DNA from: Candidatus Paceibacterota bacterium
Lineage (GTDB): Bacteria; Verrucomicrobiota; Verrucomicrobiia; Limisphaerales; UBA8199
Assembly (NCBI GenBank): GCA_035452965.1
Contig: DAOTCE010000003.1
Span: 1 to 64,000 of the forward strand
DNA: 64,000 nucleotides
Direction of reading: 5' to 3'
Shown: positions 35,361 to 44,891 of the stretch, piece after piece
Numbering within the stretch: the first letter of the stretch is position 1
Layout of the letters: each line of letters starts with the position of its first letter
Position numbers and translations under genes: made by a program
The notes under the pieces: model-generated
Database searches by the model: none
What the model was told of the DNA's origin: nothing
What the model saw: the letters and a program-made list of their open reading frames with translations, nothing else

Positions 35361-36763
35361 GAACCGTCGCAATTGTAGGGGCCGGCATCACAGGCCTGAC
35401 CGCCGCCTTTTATCTCAAGCGCAAGGGCGTGCCGGTCACCGTCTATGAGGCCGGCGACCGCGTGGGCGGCGCCATCCAGTCCATCCGTGCGGAGGGTTAC
35501 CTGGCCGAGTTCGGACCCAACACCATCCTGGAGACCTCGCCCAAAGTTGCCCAACTGGTTCGCGACGCGGGCCTGGCGTCGCGGCGGCTCGATCCTGACC
35601 CCCGGGCCTCCGCGCGCTACGTGGTCCGCTACCAGCGCCCGATCGCCATGCCAGGCTCCCCGCTGGGCTTCTTCGCCACCCACCTGTTCACCGCCCGGGC
35701 AAAGCTGGCCGTGTTGCGCGAGCCGTTCGTGCCGCCTCGCCGCGACGGCAAGGAAGAGAGCGTTGCTGAATTCGTCCTGCGCCGGCTGGGGCGGGAATTC
35801 CTGGACCATGCCATTGATGCGCTGGTGGCGGGCGTCTATGCGGGCGACCCCTACAAACTGTCGGTGCCGCAGGCATTTCCGAAGCTGGGCCAGCTTGAGG
35901 CGCGTTACGGCTCGCTGATCAAGGGGCAGCTCTTCGGCGCCCGCGAGCGCAAGCGGCGCGGTGAGATCGCCAAAGACCGCGCCCCGAAGTTCTCCTTCGA
36001 CGGGGGCCTGCAGGTGCTGCCCGATACTTTGCGCGAGGGCTTGGGCGAGGCGGTGCGCCTGCACACCACCGTCACGCGCCTGACCCAAACGCCCGACGGG
36101 TGGACACTCGATCTGCGTCCGCAAGGCCGGCAAACGCGTGCCGAGCACAGCGCGGTGGTTTACGCGGGCACGGCTTTCAAGCTGGCGGAGCTGGAGGTCC
36201 AGTCCGCCGTGCCGCTGCACTTTAACACGTTCGCCGGCATTCGTTACCCCCCGGTAGCCAGCGTCGTGCTGGGGTTCCGGCGCGAGGATGTGGCCCACCC
36301 ATGCGAAGGGTTCGGCATGCTGATTCCCAAAGTCGAGGGCTTCAAAATCCTGGGCACGATCTTCTCCTCCTCGCTGTTTCCGAACCGCGCCCCGGCCGGG
36401 TGCCTGACCCTGACCAGCTACGTCGGAGGCGAACGGAACCCGGAACTGGCCTCCCTGCCGCCGGAAAAGCTGTTCGCGCTCACTTGCGAAGACCTGCGCG
36501 TGCTGCTGGGCGTCCACGGCCGGCCGACCTTCGAGCACAGCGTCTATTATCCGCACGCTATCCCCCAATACAACGTGGGCTACGGCCAATTCCGCGAGCT
36601 GATGACCGACATCGAGCAGAAGGCCCCGGGGCTTTTCTTCGCCGGGCACTATCGCGACGGCATCTCGCTGAGCGACACGATAATGTCCGGCTGCAAGGTG
36701 GCGGACCGGGTTGAAGAGTATCTGGCGTCCGCGACCCACCGAACCGCCACGATGCCTGCATGA
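35357..36763 (+). CDS. hemY: Protoporphyrinogen oxidase, FAD-dependent
   Basis: A 468-residue HemY/HemG-type flavoprotein that makes protoporphyrin IX (or coproporphyrin in the alternative route). FAD-binding VAIVGAGITGLTAAFYLKRK opens the protein, followed by YEAGDRVGGAIQS and the C-terminal GLFFAGHYRDGISLSDT. It uses oxygen or another acceptor; pairing it with the oxygen-independent HemN is common in facultative bacteria. ATG overlaps the hemN stop. Confidence 0.95.
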   Translation: MRTVAIVGAGITGLTAAFYLKRKGVPVTVYEAGDRVGGAIQSIRAEGYLAEFGPNTILETSPKVAQLVRDAGLASRRLDPDPRASARYVVRYQRPIAMPGSPLGFFATHLFTARAKLAVLREPFVPPRRDGKEESVAEFVLRRLGREFLDHAIDALVAGVYAGDPYKLSVPQAFPKLGQLEARYGSLIKGQLFGARERKRRGEIAKDRAPKFSFDGGLQVLPDTLREGLGEAVRLHTTVTRLTQTPDGWTLDLRPQGRQTRAEHSAVVYAGTAFKLAELEVQSAVPLHFNTFAGIRYPPVASVVLGFRREDVAHPCEGFGMLIPKVEGFKILGTIFSSSLFPNRAPAGCLTLTSYVGGERNPELASLPPEKLFALTCEDLRVLLGVHGRPTFEHSVYYPHAIPQYNVGYGQFRELMTDIEQKAPGLFFAGHYRDGISLSDTIMSGCKVADRVEEYLASATHRTATMPA

Positions 36764-36803
36764 ACCTCATGAAGCGACCGATGAAGCTAAGGCGTGCCGC
36801 ATC

Positions 36804-37832
36804 ATGAACCAAGGCGTCCTATTGGTCAATTTGGGTTCACCGGATTCACCTTCGGTGGCCGACGTGCGGCGCTATCTGCGCGAGTTTCTGATGGACGGGC
36901 GCGTGCTGGACGTCAACTGGTTGTTGCGGTTCTGCATTGTTCACTTCGCCATCCTGCCCTCGCGCCCCAAGCAATCTGCCGAGGCCTACCAGAAAATCTG
37001 GACACCGGCGGGCTCGCCGCTGGTCGTCATCAGCCGCAACGTCCGGGCGAAGCTACAGCAGCGGCTTAGTGTGCCAGTTGAGCTGGCGATGCGGTATCAA
37101 AATCCGTCCATCCCGGACGCGGTCCGCAATCTGGCCCGCAAAGGGGTGGAGGAAGTCCAGTTGATCCCCCTGTTCCCCCACTACGCGATGTCGAGCTTCG
37201 AGACCGCTGTGGAGCGGGTCAAGGAGGTGGTGGCGGCGCTCGCGCCACAAATGCGGGTGCGGGTGCAGCCGCCGTACTTCGAGGAGCCCGACTACATCGC
37301 GGCGCTGGCGGGCAGCGCGCAGGAGTATCTGCAGCGCCCCTACGACCACCTGCTCTTCAGCTATCACGGCTTGCCGGAGAGGCATATCCGCAAGTCCGAT
37401 CCTACCGGGCGACACTGCCTGACGCTGGAAAACTGCTGCGCCACAGCCAGCCCGGCCCACGCTACTTGCTATCGAGCGCAGTGCTTCAAGACTGTGGCCG
37501 CCTTTGTCAAGCGAGCCGGCGTGCCGGAAGGCAGATACTCCGTCGCCTTCCAGTCCCGGCTGGGGCGTGATCCCTGGCTCAAACCCTACACGGACCACGA
37601 GCTTCCCCGGCTGGCGGAGCGCGGCGTCAAGAAGCTCCTCGTCATTTGTCCCGCCTTTGTATCCGATTGCCTGGAGACGATCGAAGAAATCGGCATGCGC
37701 GGCCGGGAGACCTTTCTCAGCGCGGGCGGGACCGATTTTGCGCTGATTCCATGCCTGAATGAGCACCCGCTTTGGCTGGACGCGCTGGAGAAGATGGCTC
37801 GCCTCGGGGTGAAAGGAGTCGAAAGCCGTTAG
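36804..37832 (+). CDS. hemH: Ferrochelatase
   Basis: A 342-residue ferrochelatase inserting iron into porphyrin. GVLLVNLGSP at the N-terminus, the QLIPLFPHYAMSS block, the metal-binding HGLPERH and the catalytic Glu region in CPAFVSDCLETIEEI are all present. A Cys-rich segment (HCLTLENCCATASPAHATC) recalls [2Fe-2S]-type insertions seen in some ferrochelatases. Last gene of the heme operon, about 40 bases after hemY. Confidence 0.95.
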   Translation: MNQGVLLVNLGSPDSPSVADVRRYLREFLMDGRVLDVNWLLRFCIVHFAILPSRPKQSAEAYQKIWTPAGSPLVVISRNVRAKLQQRLSVPVELAMRYQNPSIPDAVRNLARKGVEEVQLIPLFPHYAMSSFETAVERVKEVVAALAPQMRVRVQPPYFEEPDYIAALAGSAQEYLQRPYDHLLFSYHGLPERHIRKSDPTGRHCLTLENCCATASPAHATCYRAQCFKTVAAFVKRAGVPEGRYSVAFQSRLGRDPWLKPYTDHELPRLAERGVKKLLVICPAFVSDCLETIEEIGMRGRETFLSAGGTDFALIPCLNEHPLWLDALEKMARLGVKGVESR

Positions 37833-37943
37833 CCGGCAGCAAAACAAGAAAATCCGAAAAGCTCTCTCCCTGCCTGGCTAACGGTGCTCAGTTGCTGCGT
37901 AGCGCCCTCGCTTATGCTCTCGCCACCGGCTTTCTGAACAGCC

Positions 37944-37979
37944 AAAACGGGCCGGCCACGCGGAGGCGGAGCCGGCCCG
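37944..37979 (-). terminator. Stem-loop terminator after FeoA-like gene
   Basis: Perfect 9-base stem CGGGCCGGC (37948-37956) / GCCGGCCCG (37971-37979) with a 14-base loop. Read on the minus strand it is followed by TTTT, so it best fits the end of the FeoA-like gene; it also lies 110 bases after hemH. Confidence 0.55.
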
Positions 37980-38003
37980 CCGGGATGGATGCTACGTTTC
38001 CCG

Positions 38004-38312
38004 TTAAACGACTGCGGGGCGGAGCGGTTCGACCAAAATGAGTTGCGCCAATTGCTGGCTGATGGCCAGGCGCGCGTTGCATACCTGGCAGATGAAATTC
38101 GTCTGGCTGGTGAGCAGCTTGATGATCTGGTCCTCCCCCAAGCCCAGCTCGCGGAGGCGGTTCTGGATCTCCGGCGTGGCGCACAACTTCTTGATGCGCA
38201 CGGCGACACCGCTTTGGACGCAGCTCAACGGGCAAATCTCGCAGCGGGGCTCATCCCGGCACGCAAACTCGAATACATTCGACCTAGGCATATTTGCGGG
38301 CCAGATTCTCAT
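38004..38312 (-). CDS. FeoA-domain protein with Cys cluster
   Basis: About 102 residues. The C-terminal 65 residues fit the SH3-like FeoA fold (KKLCATPEIQNRLRELGL then ISQQLAQLILVEPL), the partner of the FeoB ferrous-iron transporter or a domain of metal-regulated repressors. Unusually the N-terminal third has C-x5-C-x2-C-x3-C (CRDEPRCEICPLSC), and CQVC occurs inside the domain, suggesting a metal or Fe-S site. ATG 38312 has a GGGGA upstream; ATG 38291 and TTG 38348 are alternatives. No feoB in the window. It converges on the heme operon. Confidence 0.7.
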   Translation of the reverse strand: MRIWPANMPRSNVFEFACRDEPRCEICPLSCVQSGVAVRIKKLCATPEIQNRLRELGLGEDQIIKLLTSQTNFICQVCNARLAISQQLAQLILVEPLRPAVV

Positions 38313-38669
38313 CCGCGCAATCCCCGTGGACCACACATTTCTTGCCAATTCATGCGCACAATTTGCACCGCCGCAAGGCTAGCCGCCTTGAGCCAGGTCA
38401 AGGAAATCACCGACAGTTTGGCGGCTCCAGAATGGGGATTCGGCAGGGCGTCTTACCAAGGCAGATGCTCGGCAACTATGTCGTGAGATTGTAACTTCCC
38501 CTCGGGTCTCCCCTCCGGAAGGGTCGCAGGCCATCGGAAGGGTGACATCATGATGAACCCACACGGCACACCGGCCGCTCGATGCCTGTCTTGGCCAGTT
38601 CGCGGCGACGGGGCAGACTTCTGAAACAGTGAAAGCGCAGGCGCGGGTTGACCGTCGGGTGTGCGATGC
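38313..38669. other. Intergenic region, nothing convincing
   Basis: About 357 bases between the FeoA-like gene and the small WWF gene. I see no gene, tRNA or clear repeat; the upstream part should hold the FeoA-like promoter. Confidence 0.5.
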
Positions 38670-38996
38670 TCACTCCCACAACACGCGGTGGGTGCGGCCG
38701 AACTGCCAACGAGTGCGGCGCTGGGCCAAGGGGCGACCGACGTCAATGGCCCGTGAAACCGCGGTCACGGTTCGCCGCAGGGCCTCGGGCGAACGAGTAT
38801 CCGGGGCGATTGCCAGAGGAAGCGAACGAGACCCCCTGCGTGGTGGGAGGGCAGGCGGCCAGTCTCGCGCCTCATTCACTACGCCCCGCATCTTTTCAAA
38901 CCACCAATGTGCACGATTCGAGCGGCTGCGGCCTCCAGGCACGGGTTTCATGCTTGATCGGTTCTCCAGGCCCAGCTCCAGTTGTCGGCTGATCAT
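38670..38996 (-). CDS. Small hypothetical protein with WWFxxMR motif
   Basis: A 108-residue reading frame. It starts at an ATG with a strong upstream ribosome-binding site (GAGGTGAGGT directly before), and contains NRAHWWFEKMRGVVNEARDW, a pattern I associate with short uncharacterised Verrucomicrobia proteins. The second half is basic and low in structure and may run past the conserved part. Function unknown. Confidence 0.5.
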   Translation of the reverse strand: MISRQLELGLENRSSMKPVPGGRSRSNRAHWWFEKMRGVVNEARDWPPALPPRRGSRSLPLAIAPDTRSPEALRRTVTAVSRAIDVGRPLAQRRTRWQFGRTHRVLWE

Positions 38997-39116
38997 ACCT
39001 CACCTCGCGTTGGGCCCGCCGACTGAGTCTGCCAAAGTGACCGCTGATGGAGCCGACCAGAACGAACGGCGGGCATGCCCTACCGGGAGGGTTGGCCACC
39101 TCTCGGCATCCGATAA

Positions 39117-39142
39117 TGAGATTATGCACATTTCTAATCTCA
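39117..39142 (-). terminator. Stem-loop after LTA-synthase-like gene
   Basis: Perfect 8-base arms TGAGATTA (39117-39124) / TAATCTCA (39135-39142) with a 10-base loop, about 36 bases past the sulfatase stop on the minus strand. Only a weak T run follows, so it may also be a leader structure of the small gene downstream. Confidence 0.35.
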
Positions 39143-39177
39143 CGCAGTAACATAAACCACGCCACGAAGCCTGGCAA

Positions 39178-41220
39178 CTAACGGGCTGCTGTGGCCGTCC
39201 TTGTTCCAGGCGAGGAAGCCTGAGCCCCCGCTTCGCCGTCAAGCCGGTAGCGCCGGTGCATGTAGAGGTCGTCAGCGACCTGGTAGATGGCTATGGTGTC
39301 CTGCTCAAGTTCCATGTCGGCGTCCGCCGGCTGCGGAAGCAACTTCATCTCCGCTAATTTCGGATTGCCCTGGTAGAACTCTATCGTGTGCATCAGGCCC
39401 AGCACAACCAGCCGATCATGCTTTAACATGCCGATGTCCCGGTTGTGGTTGAGGAAAGCCCGGCCTTCCTCGGGTGGGCTCTTCAGCAGGTCGCGGCCGA
39501 AGAACAGGCTTTCGTAGGGGCGCCCCAGCAGACCGAGAATGGTTGTCGGCACGTCCAGCGAGCAACCGAGTTGGGCGACGCGGCTTGGGCCCTTGACCAC
39601 AGCCGGGCCTGCAACAAGCAGTGGGATCTCATATGAGTGGATGGGAATAGACTGCTCGCCATACACCCGCGCGCCATGGTCCGCTACCACCACAAACACC
39701 GTATTCGTCCAGAATGCCTCCTGCCGGGCGGTCTTAAAAAACAGCCCCAGGGCATAGTCGGAGTACTTCACCGCGTGCGCTCGCCTCCGCGTCTCGGGAT
39801 CCTCGGGAATCCTGCCTTTGGGATAGGTGTAAGGCTTGTGATTGGAAACGGACAGCACGGTGCCGAAGAAGGGCTGCCCGGTTTGCGCCAGCTCCCTGAA
39901 CTCTTCCACGGCCCGCAGCATCAAGTCCTCGTCGCAGACGCCCCAGATCGTTGAGAACGTCGGTTGCTCAAAATGCTTCTGCTCGATGAAGCGATCGTAG
40001 CCGTTGCGCACGGCGAAGGCCCGCATTCCATCAAACAGTCCCCGCCCGCCGTATAAGAACACGGTTGCGTAACCGTCCCGTTTCAGCACGCGGGCAATGG
40101 TCTCGACATTATGGGAGCGGTCCCGCTTCACGATGGATTCACCGGGCAGCGGCGGGAAGGAGGAGAGCACGCCCTCGAATCCCCGGACGGTCCGGTTGCC
40201 GGATGCATAGATGTTGGTGAACAGCATGCCTTCTTCGGCCGCCAACTTGTCCATCTCCGGTGTCAGCGTCTCCTTTCGCCCCAGGCAACCCCAGAATTCC
40301 GAGCCAAGGCTTTCCTCGATGAGGATCACTACATTCAGGCGCGGTCGGTTGGGGTCGCCGGCCACGCGCCGGCGGATGGACTGGCCTTCCTCGACAAATT
40401 GCGTATTGGGCTCGGCCAGCAGCCGGCGCGCCCGCTGGTAGGCCTGTTCCGGCGGCATCGTTTTGTAGAACGCGGCATAGTCGAGGTTGCGCGTCCACAC
40501 AGCGGCGATGAAGGATAGCGCGCCATTGTTGGCGACTTCATTCAGGGTGCGTTCGTTGCTCACATCTGCGCCTTTGAGGTTAAGCGTCGGCGCCAGCAGA
40601 CCGGTCAGCACAATTCCCACCGCCAGGCGCAGCAGTCGGGACCCGGCGGAGAAGGACCGGTGCCACATCCGGCCAAACAGTCGGCCTGCCGCGAATAGCC
40701 AACCCAGACTCAGGGCAAGGCAAATCAGCAGGATCACGCCGACATGGTACGACTGCCAAATGTTGATGAAGACCTCTCGCGGATAAAGCAGGTAGTCAAC
40801 CGCAACGGTATTGAACCGCGACCTGAACTCCTCGAAGAAAAAGAACTCGACGAATATCAGGAAGATCTGCGCATAGCAGAAGAGGAAGCAGGCCCCAATG
40901 AACACGACCCGATGCCACCGTGCTCCAAACCAACGGTCCGGCACGATCCATAACCACATTAGCAACGGAATGGTCTCCAGCAGCGCGGCGAACACGTCGC
41001 GATGCAAGCCGCTCAGCAAGGCAAGCAGAAGTTCCCCCGCCGGTGCCGCCGGCGGCTTGAAGGCGAGCAGCAGAACCAGCCGCAGCAGGAACCAGGCTCC
41101 CACCAGCGATAGAAACCAGAAACCGGCAAAGCCGTAGCGCGATTGTCTCCATGACGGTTCGGCAGCCGGAACATCATCGCTCATTGCACCCAGTAAATTC
41201 CCGCTGGAAAGAGACTTCAT
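39178..41220 (-). CDS. LTA-synthase-family membrane sulfatase/phosphotransferase
   Basis: A 680-residue protein: about five N-terminal membrane segments (residues ~30-220) and a large extracytoplasmic alkaline-phosphatase-fold domain of the LtaS/EptA type. The domain has VVILIEESLGSEF (metal Glu), a Thr nucleophile in ASGNRTVRGFEG, and VVVADHGAR near the end. Gram-negative relatives transfer phosphoglycerol or phosphoethanolamine to membrane glycans; the substrate is unknown here. A Met at 41184 is an alternative start. The O-methyltransferase lies just upstream on the same strand, 6 bases apart, so the two are probably co-transcribed. Confidence 0.85.
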   Translation of the reverse strand: MKSLSSGNLLGAMSDDVPAAEPSWRQSRYGFAGFWFLSLVGAWFLLRLVLLLAFKPPAAPAGELLLALLSGLHRDVFAALLETIPLLMWLWIVPDRWFGARWHRVVFIGACFLFCYAQIFLIFVEFFFFEEFRSRFNTVAVDYLLYPREVFINIWQSYHVGVILLICLALSLGWLFAAGRLFGRMWHRSFSAGSRLLRLAVGIVLTGLLAPTLNLKGADVSNERTLNEVANNGALSFIAAVWTRNLDYAAFYKTMPPEQAYQRARRLLAEPNTQFVEEGQSIRRRVAGDPNRPRLNVVILIEESLGSEFWGCLGRKETLTPEMDKLAAEEGMLFTNIYASGNRTVRGFEGVLSSFPPLPGESIVKRDRSHNVETIARVLKRDGYATVFLYGGRGLFDGMRAFAVRNGYDRFIEQKHFEQPTFSTIWGVCDEDLMLRAVEEFRELAQTGQPFFGTVLSVSNHKPYTYPKGRIPEDPETRRRAHAVKYSDYALGLFFKTARQEAFWTNTVFVVVADHGARVYGEQSIPIHSYEIPLLVAGPAVVKGPSRVAQLGCSLDVPTTILGLLGRPYESLFFGRDLLKSPPEEGRAFLNHNRDIGMLKHDRLVVLGLMHTIEFYQGNPKLAEMKLLPQPADADMELEQDTIAIYQVADDLYMHRRYRLDGEAGAQASSPGTRTATAAR

Positions 41221-41226
41221 GTCATT

Positions 41227-41889
41227 TCATCGTTTACGACAGAGTTGAATGCCGTCCGCGATCGAAAGCAGCACGGTTTCCACCCGTGCGTCAAGGGCCA
41301 GCTTGTGGTTCAAGGCATCAATCGCGCGTCCGGTAGCTTCCTTCACCAGGCCTTTCCCCAACCTGCCGCCCCAGAGCATATTATCGAAAAGCAGGAGGCC
41401 ATTGCGTCTCAGGCGCGGCAGGAGCAGTTCGTAATAGGCGTCGTATTGGGTCTTGTCTGCGTCAATGAATGCAAAATCGAACATCACCCCCGGTTCAAGC
41501 CGTTTCAGCCGGGGAATGGCCTTGCCGAGTCGCAGTTCAATTCGATCCTGCATGCCGGCCTTTGCCCAGTATTTCCGCGCCACCGCCGTCCATTCGGCGC
41601 TCTCATCCAGACAGATGAGCCGACCCTTTGGAGGCAAAGCACGCGCAATGCACAACGAGCTATAACCGGTGAACGTCCCAACCTCGATCGCGGACTTCAC
41701 GCCCGTCGCCGCGACCAGAAGACTCAGAAAGGCTCCCTGCTCGTCGCTGATCTGGCACTTGCTCACTTCTTGCCCGAGCGCAGCAGTCTCCGTGCGGAGT
41801 TCCTGCAGGAGCGGATCGGCCGCGTCGCTGCGGCAGCCGCAGAGGTAGCGGTAGAGTCGTGCGTTGAGTCGGACGTACTTAGTGCCCAC
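41227..41889 (-). CDS. O-methyltransferase, caffeoyl-CoA type
   Basis: A 220-residue SAM-dependent methyltransferase (Methyltransf_3). SAM motif AIEVGTFTGYSSLCIARAL, the acidic CLDESAEW, metal-binding DFAFIDADKTQYDAYYE and LLLFDNMLWGG follow in the family order. The acceptor is unknown. It precedes the LTA-synthase-like gene in an apparent two-gene unit. Confidence 0.9.
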   Translation of the reverse strand: MGTKYVRLNARLYRYLCGCRSDAADPLLQELRTETAALGQEVSKCQISDEQGAFLSLLVAATGVKSAIEVGTFTGYSSLCIARALPPKGRLICLDESAEWTAVARKYWAKAGMQDRIELRLGKAIPRLKRLEPGVMFDFAFIDADKTQYDAYYELLLPRLRRNGLLLFDNMLWGGRLGKGLVKEATGRAIDALNHKLALDARVETVLLSIADGIQLCRKR

Positions 41890-42109
41890 AGGAGAACCTT
41901 AGCAGGTGTGTGGTTCGCCCGGAAAGCCTGCATATGGGCTGCCGGCAGGTTGGACGCCTGAACGTGGAAACAGCAAGGAAGGCAGCGCCAGAGGCGAAGA
42001 CATGTATTCGCACATGCATAGCCAAACTAACTCTCTGCTTCCCTGGGCCATACCGCACTTTGGCCCACCCCATGCTCCTGACGCCGACCTGGCTACCAAC
42101 CGACCCGCA

Positions 42110-43303
42110 TCAAGGAAGCGCTGCGCAAAGCTCCGCGGCTTGCTTCTGCATGGAGCCAGAAGGGTGCACAACCGGCAGCTCCGCGGTGCGTCTGATTGCC
42201 CGGGGAAGCTCCTTCCGATTGCCGACAGAACGCCAATTCTCGGCCCGGGTAGCCACTCGCAGCCACCTTATGGCTACAGTGTAGGCCCTGATCTTAATCT
42301 CGTGGCCGCTGCCGAACCAAATGCGCCCCAACCTGGCCTCCGGAGACTCGTCCGGTATGTGATGATCCACCAACTCAGTGATGCCATTGTAAGCAGCCCA
42401 AAGGGTCCCCCGAATCCCCGGCTGGTCGTTACCTTTGCCCGTCTCAAACAGGGTGTTTGCCAGCTCGCGGAGCCTGCGCAGCGGATCGTGCTCCTCCTCT
42501 GGATTCGTTTGGACCGGCTCAGGCAGCACTTCCTTCACGTACTCAGCCGCTCCGTCAGTGGTCATGGGCGTATCGGCCATGCGCCGGAACACGGATTCAA
42601 TGGCTGAGTAGTTCTGTTCAACCTGACGCACACTCTCTTTCGCCTGTTGTAACTGCACGTAAACGTCCCCCGCTGCCGTGATGGACACTTTTCGCCCCAT
42701 CTCTATCTCCGCAGCCAGCATGTTGCTGCAGAATAACCGGTGCGGCATTAACCGCATCTGCACCTGAGGCGAAGCGCCAGTGTGGTTGTTTACCAGCAGC
42801 AAGTATCTATCGAGAGTATCCGCGCCCTTGATCCGAGCGGGCTTGAGCAGCCGGCCAAGCACCCAGACCCTCCGCCCATGATCTACCGCGCCGGCGGAGT
42901 GATATTCGGCAGTCCCGGCTTGCACGAGCGGATCAAGCAATGCAAGCGCCTCTCGATTCTGTAAGGGCGTGTAATCCTCCGCGACGCGTCCCAGTATGAC
43001 TCGATTCGGGCCGCTTCCCGGGCTGGTCCGGACCAGGACATGATTTTTCTCCTGCGGGCTGGCGGAGTGACAGTCATTTAGTCGAAGTGGTTCCTTGACC
43101 ACTTCCCAATCCAACCCAGCCGTTGCAATCGCCCCAGACGCCGTCGAAATTCCCGTCAGGTGTCCGCTTGAAGGATCTAGCGATTCAATTGCGTTTTCGA
43201 GTCTGGCTAACTCATTCCTGAGTCTGGCTAAGTCATCTCGCAATTCTCCTTCGATGTCGGTGGGGTGAGGACTTGTTTCCGTAGTCGAGTGATTTATCAG
43301 CAT
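42110..43303 (-). CDS. DUF932 phage/plasmid-like protein
   Basis: A 397-residue DUF932 protein, a family found on phages, plasmids and integrated elements. An N-terminal coiled-coil-like stretch (LRDDLARLRNELARLENAIE) precedes the core with RVAEDYTPLQNREAL, LLLVNNHTGASPQVQMR and the TLWAAYNGITELVDHH block. Start ATG has AAAGGGAAA upstream. It stands alone in a gene-poor stretch with less GC-skewed wording than its neighbours, which suggests transfer; no integrase or att site is seen. Function unknown. Confidence 0.8.
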   Translation of the reverse strand: MLINHSTTETSPHPTDIEGELRDDLARLRNELARLENAIESLDPSSGHLTGISTASGAIATAGLDWEVVKEPLRLNDCHSASPQEKNHVLVRTSPGSGPNRVILGRVAEDYTPLQNREALALLDPLVQAGTAEYHSAGAVDHGRRVWVLGRLLKPARIKGADTLDRYLLLVNNHTGASPQVQMRLMPHRLFCSNMLAAEIEMGRKVSITAAGDVYVQLQQAKESVRQVEQNYSAIESVFRRMADTPMTTDGAAEYVKEVLPEPVQTNPEEEHDPLRRLRELANTLFETGKGNDQPGIRGTLWAAYNGITELVDHHIPDESPEARLGRIWFGSGHEIKIRAYTVAIRWLRVATRAENWRSVGNRKELPRAIRRTAELPVVHPSGSMQKQAAELCAALP

Positions 43304-43838
43304 ACCGCGATTTTCCCTTTCCAGAGCATATTGTCTTTCTAAGCACCCCGTCGGGCACGTCGCTCAACAAGATACCGATATTACCGCTTGCACCGAATCC
43401 GAGTGTTGTCAACGTGACGCCCTTGAGTGGGCAAGTGGCGAGATGAACCGATTCGTTCGATCATCCCGTTCGTCAGCCATGTTGCCGAGAGCCTTGTGGC
43501 GCGCCTGTCGTATATCCAGCCAACACGCCGTCATCTGCGGCGACAGCCAAAACCCGCATGGACATTGGGAATTTTGACGAGATGGGGCCAAGCTGTCTGG
43601 GCCCTGTCAGGTATCGCCGGCTCATTCGCGCAAGTCTGTCCCGGGGGATGTTGGTTGGCGCAGGCGTCGGATAGGCGACACCTGCCCCAGGAAAATCCTA
43701 GCGGGCGCCAGACGTGAATGTGCCGGGAGGTTGGCGGGACACTGGGGAATAGGAATAGCGATGGTTCTGCTTTCATCCGTGCCAGTGTGGCGTGGGTGCT
43801 CGTCGCAAGGGACCGCGCGCGAGACAGCAGCAGAAGCT
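43304..43838. other. Gene-poor region, nothing recognised
   Basis: About 535 bases between the DUF932 gene and fmt. Short open frames exist but none has a good start, composition or motif. It may be remnant DNA of the element that carried DUF932. Confidence 0.5.
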
Positions 43839-44786
43839 TCAACCCAACTTGTGGCCGGGTTGCAGCGGGTGACCGGCCAGGAATGCCTGCGCCTCCAGGC
43901 GCCGTCCGCCTTCGAGCTGCAACCTTAGTATCCGCAGAGCCTCTTGACCGCAGCCCACCACGATGCCGGTTTTGTCGGCCTGCAGTACCTCGCCGGCCGG
44001 GCCGGAGCACGTTGCGACCTCCGCCCGCCAGATTTTGAGCAGGTGCGGCCGGGGTTGACCGGGCAGATAGCTGAATGCCCCAGGCCAGGGCGTGAGGCCC
44101 CGCACGCGATTCCAAATGGCGAGCGCCGGCTGCCGCCAATCAATATGCCCGTCCTCCTTCCTGATTTTAGGTGCGTGGCTGACTCCTTCCGCTGGCTGAC
44201 GCTGCAACGTGATCCTGCCAGCGACATACTCGGGTATGGTCCGCACCAATAGCTCCGCGCCCATGCCGGCAAGGCGGTCGTGCAGTGCCTCCGCGTCGTC
44301 TTCAGGGCGAATCGGCGTCCGGGCCTGGGTCACGATTTCACCGGTATCCAGACCCGCGTCCATCTTCATGATCGTCACGCCCGTCTCCGCATCCCCGTTC
44401 AGGATTGCCCATTGGATTGGCGCCGCACCGCGATAGCGTGGCAGCAGGGAGGTGTGGACGTTGAGGCAACCAAAGCGCGGCAAGTTCAGAATGCTCGCCG
44501 GCAGAATTTGGCCATAAGCCGCCACCGCAATCAAGTCTGGCTGCAGCGCTTGCAGGTGCGCCAAAAACTCCTCGCTCCGCGCCCGCTCGGGCTGCAACAC
44601 GGGCAGCAGTGCTTGTAACCCCAGCACCTTCACCGGCGAGGGCTGGAGCTTGAAGGCGCGCCCTTTCGGACGATCCGGTTGCGTGACAACGGCCACCATC
44701 TGGAACGCCGGCGATTCGAGCAGCCTCCGCAGGCTGTCACAAGACAGCTCCGCCGTGCCCATGAAGACGATTCGCAAGGCAGCCAT
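43839..44786 (-). CDS. fmt: Methionyl-tRNA formyltransferase
   Basis: A 315-residue Fmt, formylating initiator Met-tRNA. N-terminal RIVFMGTAELSCDSL, the NVHTSLLPRYRGAAPIQWAI active-site block with its catalytic Asn-His-Asp set, and a C-terminal OB-fold domain are all in place. No def gene is adjacent. Confidence 0.95.
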   Translation of the reverse strand: MAALRIVFMGTAELSCDSLRRLLESPAFQMVAVVTQPDRPKGRAFKLQPSPVKVLGLQALLPVLQPERARSEEFLAHLQALQPDLIAVAAYGQILPASILNLPRFGCLNVHTSLLPRYRGAAPIQWAILNGDAETGVTIMKMDAGLDTGEIVTQARTPIRPEDDAEALHDRLAGMGAELLVRTIPEYVAGRITLQRQPAEGVSHAPKIRKEDGHIDWRQPALAIWNRVRGLTPWPGAFSYLPGQPRPHLLKIWRAEVATCSGPAGEVLQADKTGIVVGCGQEALRILRLQLEGGRRLEAQAFLAGHPLQPGHKLG

Positions 44787-44891
44787 ACAGGTATGCTAAC
44801 GCAAAGATCCGCCAGTCGAAGCGTGAAATCCACCAACCGTGCCCACCCGAAAACCTCGCAGCCGGCGCGCCGCCTGCGCCGCCGGCCCCGC

